64,000 nt of DNA from an uncultured Desulfobulbaceae bacterium. GTDB taxonomy: Bacteria > Desulfobacterota > Desulfobulbia > Desulfobulbales > CALZHT01. Numbering within the stretch: position 1 is the first letter of the stretch; each line of letters starts with the position of its first letter. Position numbers and translations under genes: made by a program. The stretch covers positions 1-64,000 of the forward strand of contig CALZHT010000001.1 in the NCBI GenBank assembly GCA_945787445.1. Reading direction: 5' to 3'. The notes under the pieces were generated by a model. That model saw only the letters and a program-made list of their open reading frames with translations, had not been told where the DNA came from and searched no databases. Below are positions 9,126 to 17,760 of this stretch, piece by piece.

Positions 9126-9231
9126 TGGCAAAATAATGACACAAAGGCGGCCGAACACTATTTGGAAGCTGGTTTCACCATGTAGTTCCAAACAGATATC
9201 GTAGACTACCGCTCCAACAATTCCGTCTTTT

Positions 9232-9249
9232 CGGAAACTTTCCGTTTTT
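9232..9249 (+). terminator. weak intrinsic terminator candidate after ettA
   Basis: A short CGGAA-ACT-TTCCG hairpin is followed by five T residues, about 105 bases after the ettA stop. The 5-bp stem is short for a strong terminator. Confidence 0.35.
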
Positions 9250-9401
9250 CTGAACACATTCTCTGCTCAAATCCAACCGTCATCTCCACCATTCAGCCGC
9301 ATCCGGCTAAAAACACACAATTTTTTGTTGGCAACACTCCTTGGCATCTATCTTGCTATAAAATACTTCAGACAAACCATCCGAGCCGAGGAAATGCTGC
9401 C

Positions 9402-9578
9402 ATGACCGAGAGAGAGGCTGTAAAAATATTAATGATGAGCCCATTTTACTTTAGGTTGGGGCTTGTGGACCGCAAAGAGCTTGTAAAGGAATTTACTCAG
9501 CTCATGAGAAGCTCGCAGAACACTGAGGCCGACAGCAGCCTCGATTTTCGCAGAATTCCTTTTTCTAATTATTCGTAA
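9402..9578 (+). CDS. 58-aa protein of unknown function
   Basis: An ATG at 9402, preceded by GAGGAA about 8 nt upstream, opens a 58-codon frame ending TAA at 9576–9578. The protein is helical and charged: MTEREAVKILMMSPF, then RLGLVDRKELVKEFTQLMR, and a polar tail. It has no membrane helix or cysteine. The sensible composition, ribosome site and position in an otherwise empty gap argue that it is real. I do not recognise the family. It could be a small regulatory or adaptor protein. Confidence 0.6.
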   Translation: MTEREAVKILMMSPFYFRLGLVDRKELVKEFTQLMRSSQNTEADSSLDFRRIPFSNYS

Positions 9579-9629
9579 TTCCATCCCGTGTCATTTTGCC
9601 CACATGACTGCAGGGTTTTCAACATCCTA

Positions 9630-10061
9630 TTAATATGTAAGGGGAAGGCCGTTCTTTTTCCAGTTATCGATTCCGCCCTCGAGATTATACACTTCCGGAT
9701 AGCCAATACTTGAAAGAAATTTACCCACTGCAAAACTGCGCCCGCCAACCGCGCAAATGAGAAGGATCGGCCGGTCTTTGGGGATATCGAATTTCCCCTT
9801 GGCAATATCCCAGAAGGGAAGCAGATAGGAGCCGTCAATCTTTCCTTCACTTAATTCACCAGGGCTTCTAACGTCCACCAATAGCAGATCCTTGCGTTCC
9901 TTGATAAGTTTCATACTCTCTTCCGGAGATACTGTTTTAAAAACTGGTGCAATAGTATTCACCTGGCCTTGAGAGACAGGCTGGTTGCCGGACCAGGCAC
10001 CCTGAATACCAATTCCTCCTAAAAGAACAAAAAACATAAGACCTATTACTAACCTACTCAT
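9630..10061 (-). CDS. secreted rhodanese-domain protein
   Basis: The 143-residue protein starts with a signal peptide (LVIGLMFFVLLGGIGIQGAWS). A single rhodanese domain follows (about 45–143), with LLVDVRSPGELSEGKIDGS as the N-terminal signature. The active loop CAVGGRS has the catalytic Cys at about residue 113, and the LEGGIDNWKKNGLP tail is typical. Such periplasmic proteins bind or transfer sulfane sulfur. The substrate is not evident from its neighbours, which face other pathways. Confidence 0.88.
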   Translation of the reverse strand: MSRLVIGLMFFVLLGGIGIQGAWSGNQPVSQGQVNTIAPVFKTVSPEESMKLIKERKDLLLVDVRSPGELSEGKIDGSYLLPFWDIAKGKFDIPKDRPILLICAVGGRSFAVGKFLSSIGYPEVYNLEGGIDNWKKNGLPLTY

Positions 10062-10214
10062 ACTATCCTCATTTATTAGAAAATTTATATATGCGAATAC
10101 CCTAAATTACCCAGTGTGACAACATTCCGGGAAAAATGTTCGCCACGACATTCAATAATTTTTTTTAGTGGAATTCTTGATCAGAGGCCATAGCTGCTGA
10201 TCGTGATCAATACA

Positions 10215-10419
10215 TGGCGCGCCCGGAGGGATTGTCTGCTCACTATGTTGCGCGGACGTTAATATGTAATCTACTTTGATAATGTTATCGGAAAAAGCTC
10301 CTTGGAGTCTCTGGCGCGCCCGGAGGGATTGTTTGCTGCGCAAACGTTAAATCCTGGCAGCCTTCGATTATGTTCACGGAAAAATTACTTTGGAATTATT
10401 GGCGCGCCCGGAGGGATTG
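10215..10419 (-). repeat. tandem array of tRNA-Arg 3'-end repeats (three copies)
   Basis: Downstream of tRNA-Arg on the transcribed strand, the last 19 nt of the tRNA (AATCCCTCCGGGCGCGCCA, including CCA) recur exactly at 10401–10419, 10312–10330 and 10215–10233. With the tRNA itself the spacings are 97, 89 and 98 bp. The rest of each unit is also related (conserved hairpin next to the 19-mer, and a CGGAAAAA-like segment). The hairpin arms read GTCTGC/GCGGAC in two units and GTTTGC/GCAAAC in the middle one. This is a paired change suggesting selection on RNA structure. The layout resembles the rtT repeats after E. coli tyrT. Confidence 0.85.
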
Positions 10420-10498
10420 TCTGCTCACTGCGTTGCGCGGACGTGATGACCACCTTTATCTTTGGCACCATCTACGGCAAAAAGTACATGGTATTTCA

Positions 10499-10575
<77 letters not shown>

Positions 10576-10717
10576 AAGCAATGAAGTCCTTTATGGCGTC
10601 GGCAAAATACCACTATCTCTGCTTCAGGTCAACCGCCTATTCTATTCACAACATAATAATCAAATCCAGCACATTGATATCAATACAAAATATGCTTGCT
10701 ACTCCCGGTTTATCCCA

Positions 10718-12079
10718 TCAACATTGCCAGCCAGAAATATTCTGAGGGTCCGATAACACAGACCAGGTCCGTTCGATAATCTCGTCAATCTCCGCAATGG
10801 TTGCTGATATGGGCAGCCAGAGATAGACAACATTGCCCAATGGCCTGAGAATGAGTCCCTTTTCCAAGCCTTGCAGATATATTTTCCACCCCACCCGATC
10901 AGTAAAACTGAAGGGCTCCTTGGTCTTTTTATTCTTTACAAGCTCCAGGGCGGAAATCATACCAAGCTGCCGCAGGTCACCGACCCAAGGCAGCTCCAAA
11001 AAACGGTTCATACTTTGATGAAGGTGAGGAATGGTATTCTGCAGCAGGGTAAAAGGCTTTTCTTCAGCAAAAACCTTGAGGGATCCCAAGGCTGCTGCAG
11101 CACCCAATGGATTGCCGGTAAATGTATGGCCATGGTAGAAGGTTTTGTTCTCAAGATAATCCGCATAAAAAGCCTGGTATACTTCTTCCGAGGCCAGGGT
11201 GGCGGCCAGAGGAAGATAACCGGCGGTCAAACCTTTGGAAATGCAGACAAAATCGGGCTCAACATCAGCAAATTCCAGGGCGAACATTTTTCCGGTCCTG
11301 CCAAAACCCGTGGCTACCTCATCCAGAATGAGATGGATTCCATGTTCCCTGGTGAGTTTTGCCACTCTTCTCAGGTATTCGGCAGGATAGACAACCATAC
11401 CACCGGCGGCCTGGATTAAAGGCTCAATAATCATTGCCGCGATAGTGTCTCCCTCTTCAGCCAAAAGCTTTGACAGAGGCTGCAGACAATCAATATCGCA
11501 GGAACTCCTCTGCTTGCCCACAGGACACCGGTAACAATAGGGTGAAGGAACGCGGTATGAATCAAACAACATGCCCTTAAAGGCCTGATGAAATTCTGGA
11601 ACACCACCTAAACTCATGGTACCGATGGTATCGCCGTGATATCCCCGTTCCACGGCAACCAACTTTGTACGATTCTGCTTGCCGGTGTGCTGCCAATACT
11701 GTAAGGACATCTTGATCGCCACTTCACAGGCGGTTGAGCCATTGTCGGAATAAAAAACCCTATTGAGAGATGAAGGCATCAAGCCAATGAGTTTTTCAGC
11801 AAGATGGATAGCGGGCTCATGCGTAGTGCCGGCAAGGAGAACTTGTTCGAGCCGCTCCAGTTGTTTTCGGATTTCTTCCTTGATAATGGGGTGATTATGG
11901 CCGTGAAGGATGCACCACCAGGATGAAATGGTGTCGAAATAACTCCTGCCCTGCTTATCAAACAGCATTATACCATGAGCCCTATCAACCAACAGCATGT
12001 CCCGATCAGCATAGTCCTTCATCTGGGTATAAGGGTGCCAAAGAAATTGTTTATCTTTTTCCTGTAATGTTTTTGTCAT
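10718..12079 (-). CDS. bioA: adenosylmethionine-8-amino-7-oxononanoate aminotransferase
   Basis: BioA transfers the amino group of S-adenosylmethionine to KAPA, giving DAPA in biotin synthesis. The ATG at 12079, with AGGA just upstream, begins [19 protein letters not shown], the classic BioA N-terminus, and gives 453 residues, the family length. PLP fold motifs are [27 protein letters not shown] and [13 protein letters not shown], with the Schiff-base lysine in the last. The YTQM motif near the start distinguishes BioA from other class III aminotransferases. No other biotin gene is adjacent. hpt lies 134 bp upstream and could share its transcript. Confidence 0.93.
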   Translation of the reverse strand: MTKTLQEKDKQFLWHPYTQMKDYADRDMLLVDRAHGIMLFDKQGRSYFDTISSWWCILHGHNHPIIKEEIRKQLERLEQVLLAGTTHEPAIHLAEKLIGLMPSSLNRVFYSDNGSTACEVAIKMSLQYWQHTGKQNRTKLVAVERGYHGDTIGTMSLGGVPEFHQAFKGMLFDSYRVPSPYCYRCPVGKQRSSCDIDCLQPLSKLLAEEGDTIAAMIIEPLIQAAGGMVVYPAEYLRRVAKLTREHGIHLILDEVATGFGRTGKMFALEFADVEPDFVCISKGLTAGYLPLAATLASEEVYQAFYADYLENKTFYHGHTFTGNPLGAAAALGSLKVFAEEKPFTLLQNTIPHLHQSMNRFLELPWVGDLRQLGMISALELVKNKKTKEPFSFTDRVGWKIYLQGLEKGLILRPLGNVVYLWLPISATIAEIDEIIERTWSVLSDPQNISGWQC

Positions 12080-12212
12080 TTTTCCTATTTTTTCCAGAGT
12101 AGTATTTGCAATGATTACAAAGCCGCAAAGAGGAGGCACCGGAGTCAAACATACGAATATGCCAAAAAGCCAACCCGCAGCCACCTAAGTTTCTATTTGG
12201 ACACGGTTCCTA

Positions 12213-12740
12213 TTAATCGTGTCCAGTTAAATGGTAGATCTCATGATAGTGTCGGTGTTTTTCAGCATAATCTAGACCATAACCAACCAGAAACCCTTCC
12301 CGCACCTTAAAACCTCTATAATTTATATCCAACGGTAATTGCCGCCGTTCTTTCTTGTCGATAAGAACGCAAACCGCAATGCTTTTTGGACCAAGGCCCT
12401 CCATAACTTCTTTTATAAACGCCAGGGAACGACCAGTGTCTACTATGTCTTCTACAAGCAATACATCTTTTCCCCTTATGGAAAGCTCTATGCCTTTGGT
12501 AAGGCGTATCTCTTCAGATGAATACGTTTTAGATCCATAACTTGCTATCCTTACAAAGTCTATTTCAAGGGGAAGGTCTATTTCACGTACCAAATCAGCC
12601 ATGAAAACAAAAGCGCCATTTAAAACACCGATGACAACCAACTGTTTACCAGAATAATCAAGTGTAATCACCTGACCAAGCTCTTTCACCCGGTTTTCGA
12701 TTGCTCTTCTGGATATTATAAGCTTCTTATTTCCTTCCAT
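12213..12740 (-). CDS. hpt: hypoxanthine phosphoribosyltransferase
   Basis: The enzyme salvages hypoxanthine or guanine to IMP or GMP using PRPP. The ATG at 12740 is preceded by AAGGA and gives 175 residues, normal for Hpt. The frame extends 11 codons further upstream without a better start. The PRPP loop is DVLLVEDIVDTGRSL, and VIGVLNGAFVFMADL, KKERRQLP and VGYGLDYAEKHRH match bacterial HPRT throughout. Confidence 0.94.
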   Translation of the reverse strand: MEGNKKLIISRRAIENRVKELGQVITLDYSGKQLVVIGVLNGAFVFMADLVREIDLPLEIDFVRIASYGSKTYSSEEIRLTKGIELSIRGKDVLLVEDIVDTGRSLAFIKEVMEGLGPKSIAVCVLIDKKERRQLPLDINYRGFKVREGFLVGYGLDYAEKHRHYHEIYHLTGHD

Positions 12741-13230
12741 GTGTTGATCCTTGTTGTATGAGGTTGCCATCAAAACAATAAATAAGCAGCATAAGGGAAG
12801 CGCCGGTAAAGCAGGGTGGAACCGACAGCGCAGCCAAAAAAAGTTTGCGCTTGAATGCGGCTTTTAGTAATCACCTTTTCACGATTTCAGTGTTATTATT
12901 TTATGAACAAAAAAACCTTGACTATCTTATACAGAAATTCAATAGTAACCTACCCGCAAAAAGTCGGGAAAGCATTTAACGTGCCATGTAATTTCAACTA
13001 GTTACAACGTAAAGCATTGATGAAAAGCAATAGCGAAGACCACTCCCCTTGCTTGTCGGAGTTTAATGGAGATCGTGTTTAAGCGGGGCAGGGGATTACG
13101 CGAGCGGCGGCAAAAAACAGTAAAAGCACCTTAGGTCTGGAGGCCTCCTCGCGGGAAGCTTCAATACTGTAAAAAAATGTCAAGGTATTCATCCTATTCA
13201 TAAAAAATTGTTTCGACAAGGAGACGTATC
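12741..13230. other. intergenic region between divergent hpt and rubredoxin genes
   Basis: About 490 bases carry the outward-facing promoters of hpt and the rubredoxin gene. They hold R1 repeat copy 2 (12951–13026), and after it a GC-rich stretch (13035–13165) with short self-complementary segments. I see no coding frame with a ribosome site here. Confidence 0.5.
12951..13026 (+). repeat. dispersed repeat R1, copy 2 (right end truncated)
   Basis: This copy shares the CCCGCAAAAAGTCGGGAAAG left hairpin, the AACGTGCCATGTAATTTCAA core and the following CTAGTTACAACGTAA with the other copies. It loses similarity after GATGAAA, so the terminal 12-bp hairpin is missing. Confidence 0.8.
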
Positions 13231-13392
13231 ATGCAAAAATATGAATGTCAGGTTTGTGGTTATATTTATGACCCTGCAGAAGGAGATTCGGAAAACAGCA
13301 TTTCACCAGGTACAGCTTTTGAAGATCTTCCAGAAGATTGGGCGTGCCCGGTGTGCGGAGCAGATAAAGACCAGTTTACAGCTGTTGACTAA
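13231..13392 (+). CDS. rub: rubredoxin
   Basis: The 53-residue protein is a complete rubredoxin with one iron bound by four cysteines, in [16 protein letters not shown] and [13 protein letters not shown] (two CPxCG knuckles). The [17 protein letters not shown] segment between them is standard for the family. The ATG has AAGGAGA 9 nt upstream. It is a small electron carrier for oxygen or superoxide detoxification or other redox partners in anaerobes. It appears to be monocistronic, and no rubredoxin partner such as rubrerythrin is visible in the window. Confidence 0.96.
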   Translation: MQKYECQVCGYIYDPAEGDSENSISPGTAFEDLPEDWACPVCGADKDQFTAVD

Positions 13393-13422
13393 TAAATTCG
13401 GCTTTCGACTAATGGGAAGTTA

Positions 13423-14973
13423 TTAGGTTAAAATCTCCCCCATAATTTCATCCCAGGCCTTGTCAATCTCATCATTAATCGAGGCAATAAAATTATACAG
13501 ATTTACTTCAATAAATGAAGGGCTTTGCTCCTGTATAATAATCCATCCAAATGATTGCATGATTTCTTCAATGGTCAACCCGGCCCTTCCGCCTTCCATA
13601 CTCATTTCCCTGCTTGTGGCAAAAGTGTCGGCCAGGTGCACCAGAGCTACCAGCAGAGCATTTTCTCTCGCGTTTTCAGGGTGGTGATGGAAACGCATTG
13701 CATCAAGAAAAGGTTTCGGAAGACCCATTATCTCTCCAACCCATAATCCTGCCTGGCCATGATCAATACCGATATATTCTTTTTCGGCCTCAACAAGGTT
13801 ATCATAGACCGGTTCCGGGCGACTGAGTTGCGGATAGAAGCGCGGCTCAACTTTATCGAGAGCCATAATGCCCAGATCATGAAGCAAACCTGCAAGGTAG
13901 ATATCCGCTGAAATATTTATTTGTATAGCATCGCGCAACATCTCAGCCACCTTCCCTACAAAGACAGAATGCTGGAAAAATGACTGACTTAACGTGGTGA
14001 TACCATTAAAGAGCTTTATTTCTTGGCTCTTATCCAATGTTTCCTGGATCAATTGCTGAATCTGCTTGATACCTATGGTGATCATGGCATGCGGTACACT
14101 GGCCACAGGTGTCGCGCGCCTGTAAAAGGACGAGTTCGCCATTTGTATCACAAAAGCACTTAAGCCGGGATCAAGCATGATCAGCTCAGCAAAGCTCCGG
14201 GTATCTTCCACCGGGCCCACTAAAAAAGAAGAAAGCCGGGAGGCAAGATTTGCATTCACCCCTACACATTCATCAACGCTTATTCTGCGCTTGAAGGAAA
14301 GAGGCGACATCCTGGCTCTTTTTTGCGGCATGGGTGGCAGGGCCCCGGTTTTTATATGTTTTAACGCGACTGCATCTGCACCTGCCTCAGGATCACCTGG
14401 CAATCTTTTCTTTTTCCTTACGCCCAAGCGCTCGTCGATTGCAGGCTTGCCGTTTGTAACGAGTTTTTCTTCAAGCTTAAAATTGGCAGCAGTCTGCTGA
14501 GGGGATTGACCTGCAACCCTTGCGTTAGCAGCAATCAAGCGGCTTACCAGGATTTCACAAAAACGTTTATAGAACTTTAACTGGAGAAACACATTTGATG
14601 TGCTGATAATTTCAGGCTCAACCATCAAAATAATTGCTTCGGTATTGGTAATTACTCCGGCGGTCCTTTTAATTTCAGACAGCATGGACATCTCACCAAA
14701 GCAGTCTCCGGCAGAAAGGGTCGTAAGCTTGATCGTTTCACCGGTATCGGATTTCGTTTTAATGACGGAAACATCTCCCTGCACAATAATGTAAAAGCCT
14801 CTGCCAATTGAATTTTCTCGGATGATGAGGGAGTCTTCAGATACCATCAGCCACTTGCTGACGGCAAGGAATTGTTTGAGTTCGTGATCGTCAAAGTCGT
14901 GGAAAAAATCAATTTTCTTTAGAAAATTGATCTGCTGATCGAGGTCAACCTGCTTTATCCCTTTCTCCTGCAC
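13423..14973 (-). CDS. cyclic-nucleotide-binding HDOD signalling protein
   Basis: The 516-residue cytoplasmic protein has an N-terminal cyclic nucleotide-binding (Crp-like) beta-roll (about 15–140, with IVQGDVSVIKTKS and GDCFGEMSMLSE holding the phosphate-binding cassette). A basic linker follows (about 165–225), then an HDOD domain (about 240–450). Its HD core appears as YLAGLLHDLGIMALD followed by IDHGQAGLWVGE. HDOD proteins regulate motility, cell cycle or gene expression, often without hydrolase activity. The start is a GTG with AGGA upstream. It is a candidate target of the nucleotide made by the CHASE2 cyclase at 3373–5481, but that link is inferred. Confidence 0.88.
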   Translation of the reverse strand: MQEKGIKQVDLDQQINFLKKIDFFHDFDDHELKQFLAVSKWLMVSEDSLIIRENSIGRGFYIIVQGDVSVIKTKSDTGETIKLTTLSAGDCFGEMSMLSEIKRTAGVITNTEAIILMVEPEIISTSNVFLQLKFYKRFCEILVSRLIAANARVAGQSPQQTAANFKLEEKLVTNGKPAIDERLGVRKKKRLPGDPEAGADAVALKHIKTGALPPMPQKRARMSPLSFKRRISVDECVGVNANLASRLSSFLVGPVEDTRSFAELIMLDPGLSAFVIQMANSSFYRRATPVASVPHAMITIGIKQIQQLIQETLDKSQEIKLFNGITTLSQSFFQHSVFVGKVAEMLRDAIQINISADIYLAGLLHDLGIMALDKVEPRFYPQLSRPEPVYDNLVEAEKEYIGIDHGQAGLWVGEIMGLPKPFLDAMRFHHHPENARENALLVALVHLADTFATSREMSMEGGRAGLTIEEIMQSFGWIIIQEQSPSFIEVNLYNFIASINDEIDKAWDEIMGEILT

Positions 14974-15093
14974 GCTTTTTGTCCTACTCTTGCGTTTTCA
15001 TTCTGCAATAAAATGGTACATGATCTAATGTACTAAAAATACTATACAAGTTGGAATGAAAAGCGTCAATCCGAAAGGTTGCCTGTAGCAGGT

Positions 15094-15202
15094 GCCTGTA
15101 ACCGAGATGCCACACAGAGTAACATTCACTAGGATAGCGAGGCCATTAGAGAGAAGGCGGCACAAGTCCGTCGCAACGGACAGAGAAGCCGGTTATGCAG
15201 GC
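15094..15202. repeat. intergenic inverted-repeat structure upstream of the HDOD gene's 5' side
   Basis: In the 260-bp gap between mnmE and the HDOD gene, GCCTGTAACCG (15094–15104) pairs imperfectly with CGGTTATGCAGGC (15190–15202). Inside lies a perfect 6-bp hairpin, GTCCGT-CGCA-ACGGAC (15166–15181). There is no T-run, so it is a poor terminator. It may be a small structured RNA or a mobile hairpin. I see no second copy. Confidence 0.35.
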
Positions 15203-15233
15203 GACAAAGCAAACCCTTGCCTGGGATATCGGC

Positions 15234-16631
15234 TCATTTGCCGATGCAAAACTGGGAGAATATGATGTCCAGCATATCTTCCACATCTGTTTCGCCAACT
15301 ATATCCCCTAAATAATCAAGGGCAGACTGCAGGTCTATGGCAAGCAAATCAGGCGGCAATCCCTTGTTGATCCCATCCATAACTTTTTGAATAGAGTGCA
15401 ATGCCTTTGTTAAGGAAGCACTATGACGAATATTCGGAACGCATGTTTGAACAGGGTCCCATTTCAGTGCCCCTCCTGTCACCAGCTCAAACAGTGAGAT
15501 TTCAAGCTGTGCAAGCCCTTCGCGTGTTTTTGCAGAGATTGCTACAAGAGGTGAGCCGGGAAAAGCCTTCCCTGTTTCATGGATTGCCCCTTCAAAGGCG
15601 ATATCGATTTTATTGACTATAAGAAGATGCGGCTTTCCCTTTATGGATTCAAAAAGCTGTTTGTCTTCCGCGGAGAGAGACTCGGATGCATCAAACACAA
15701 GGAGCACAAGATCAGCATCATCAAGTTTCTGCTTGGATCGTTTAATGCCGATTTCCTCTACAGCGCCTTCAGCTTCTCGTATACCTGCAGTATCTATTAT
15801 CCGTACTGGTATTCCTTTAATTCCTATAGACTCCTCAATGGTGTCACGTGTTGTGCCGGGAACTTCAGTGACTATGGCGCGCTCTTCCTGCAATAGGCTG
15901 TTCAAAAGACTGGACTTGCCCACATTGGGCTTACCAAGAATTACTACAGCAATGCCATCTCGAAAAATTTTTCCTTTTTCAGAGTTTGCGATCAACGTTT
16001 CCAACGGGAATATACCTTCTGCTGTCAGCCTTTTCTGCAGCTCCTGCTGGTCAAGTATTTCCACATCGTCTTCAGGAAAATCAATGGCCACTTCCATGGT
16101 CGCACGCACAGAAAGTAGTACATTTCTGATTACGGTAATTTCATTGTAAAGGCGCCCCTGCAGCCTTGACATCGCCAGCCGTAGGCCCTCCTTTGTTTTG
16201 GCCTGCAGCACCTCAAGGACAGCCTCGGCCTGGGTCAGGTCGATACGGCCGGCAAGAAAGGCCTGCTTGGTAAATTCACCCGGTTCTGCGAGTTTGGCGC
16301 CGGACTCAAGGATGAGTGACAATATTTCCTGTAATATTAAATAACTACCATGAGTGTGGATTTCAACCACATCTTCGCGGGTATAGGTGCGGGGTGCTCG
16401 CATATATACAACGAGCACTTCGTCGATCACTTCCTGAGAAACAGGATGAACAATCCAGCCATAGTACATTTTATGGCTGGTAAATTTCTCAGCTGGCGTA
16501 TGGCGTGGCTTGAAAAGACGGGTCAGGATGGGAAAGGCCTCACGGCCGCTGATGCGGACAACACCAATGCCCCCTGGCCCGGGCGGGGTAGCAATTGCTG
16601 CAATTGTTGTCTCTGCATGCTTAAGATTCAT
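15234..16631 (-). CDS. mnmE: tRNA uridine-5-carboxymethylaminomethyl modification GTPase
   Basis: MnmE with MnmG installs the cmnm5 group on U34 of several tRNAs. All parts of the 465-residue protein are intact: the N-terminal folate-binding domain (TIAAIATPPGPGGIGVVRISG), the helical domain, a Ras-like G domain (GKPNVGKSSLLN, TTRD, DTAGIRE, NKID), and the essential C-terminal FCIGK with the catalytic cysteine. It sits downstream of jag/yidC in the conserved rpmH–mnmE order. mnmG is not in the window. Confidence 0.96.
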   Translation of the reverse strand: MNLKHAETTIAAIATPPGPGGIGVVRISGREAFPILTRLFKPRHTPAEKFTSHKMYYGWIVHPVSQEVIDEVLVVYMRAPRTYTREDVVEIHTHGSYLILQEILSLILESGAKLAEPGEFTKQAFLAGRIDLTQAEAVLEVLQAKTKEGLRLAMSRLQGRLYNEITVIRNVLLSVRATMEVAIDFPEDDVEILDQQELQKRLTAEGIFPLETLIANSEKGKIFRDGIAVVILGKPNVGKSSLLNSLLQEERAIVTEVPGTTRDTIEESIGIKGIPVRIIDTAGIREAEGAVEEIGIKRSKQKLDDADLVLLVFDASESLSAEDKQLFESIKGKPHLLIVNKIDIAFEGAIHETGKAFPGSPLVAISAKTREGLAQLEISLFELVTGGALKWDPVQTCVPNIRHSASLTKALHSIQKVMDGINKGLPPDLLAIDLQSALDYLGDIVGETDVEDMLDIIFSQFCIGK

Positions 16632-16733
16632 TGGGATTTCGTAGCCTATCGAATATAAGGGAGCAAAAGACAGGAAATATTGGAGAGATAGACCAACAAC
16701 AGGCGCTCTGCACCTAAATATAATAAAAACTCT

Positions 16734-16840
16734 GTCGATATTGATGTTTTTTTTAAATCAGCTTGTTACCGTAGCCGCAGGCCCAGTTAAACTTTATAGC
16801 GCTGGAGTCGCGTTTAACACAAAATTGCTGTAGTTCGCAC
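16734..16840 (-). repeat. dispersed repeat R3, copy 1
   Basis: On the minus strand this ~107-bp segment matches 34859–34969 along most of its length. Shared blocks are GTGTTAAACGCGACT, CGCTATAAAGTTT and CAAGCTGATTTAA, with a shared CATCAA…ATCGAC end. Its middle forms a hairpin with GTTAAAC/GTTTAAC arms. It lies between jag and mnmE and fills the mnmE upstream region. Confidence 0.8.
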
Positions 16841-16926
16841 TTTTGCGTAGTCCCTTAGTGGTTTTTCCTTGCACATTTATATCAAAAAAGACTTTTTGTC
16901 ATGCAAAGCAATCCAGCTTATCTTGG

Positions 16927-17721
16927 CTAGGGTTTTCTGCGCGGCCCTCTACGCCGGGAAGGGGTCTTTTTCCGGGTCTTGCCTGGTACATAAATAAGAA
17001 TTCTTTTAAAAAGACTGTCCCCCACGCTCCTGCTTCGGATGGTGGTATCATCCTGCAATGCCAGATGTACAATGCGACGTTCTGCCGGATTAAGGGCCTG
17101 AATAGAGCGGGTTTTTCCTGACTCTTTGACCTCTTGTGCCATTTTCAGGGCCAGCTCTTCAAGCTCCTTGGCTCGCTCTGCCCGGAAATCGCCGGCATCA
17201 AGAGCAAATAGTATTTTATCGGAAAATTTCTTACTGATAATTTTTCGAAGTATATATTGGAGACTGTCCAAGGTTTTTCCATCCTGTCCGATTAATTCCT
17301 CCATTTGCTCACCAACAATTGTGGTGACGACTTTTTCATTCTGCTTCGTAACCTGCACATCATTGGCAAATCCCATTAGACGAAGAATTTGTACCAAATC
17401 TAATCGGATAGCCTCCATGGTCTCTTGAGAAACAGGCGCTGCTTTTCTTTCTCTTTTTTCGGGGCGGTCTTTTTTTTCAGGTTCCGCTAACCCAAAAACC
17501 GATACGTTTTCCTCACCTGCTTGCTGATGAATAACGGCACCACCAATACCTTTCTCGGAAACTAAAATTTTTGCCATTTTCTTGCCCAATCCGAAAATTC
17601 CCGCTGAGCCGGTCGCCAGCACCTCTATTTCGAGCTTTTCCCGGGGCACATTTAACTGAAGGCATGCCTTCTGTATAGCATCGTCAACATCACTTCCTTG
17701 ATATTCCATTTTGTCAGCCAT
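16927..17721 (-). CDS. jag: Jag/KhpB RNA-binding protein (SpoIIIJ-associated)
   Basis: The ATG at 17721 has a near-perfect AGGAGG site and gives 264 residues. An earlier in-frame start adds 10 unlikely residues. Domains are Jag_N (about 1–55, MEYQGSDVDDAIQKAC), a long acidic/basic linker (about 65–115), KH (about 125–195, with the loop IGQDGKTLDSLQ) and R3H (about 200–255, LNPAERRIVHLALQDD). The tail is very basic (KTRKKTPSRRRGPRRKP). Jag/KhpB is an RNA-binding partner of KhpA and is nearly always encoded next to yidC, as here. Confidence 0.94.
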   Translation of the reverse strand: MADKMEYQGSDVDDAIQKACLQLNVPREKLEIEVLATGSAGIFGLGKKMAKILVSEKGIGGAVIHQQAGEENVSVFGLAEPEKKDRPEKRERKAAPVSQETMEAIRLDLVQILRLMGFANDVQVTKQNEKVVTTIVGEQMEELIGQDGKTLDSLQYILRKIISKKFSDKILFALDAGDFRAERAKELEELALKMAQEVKESGKTRSIQALNPAERRIVHLALQDDTTIRSRSVGDSLFKRILIYVPGKTRKKTPSRRRGPRRKP

Positions 17722-17760
17722 TTCTTTTCCTCCTGAATGGAAAGCAGCCACTCGAGTTCC

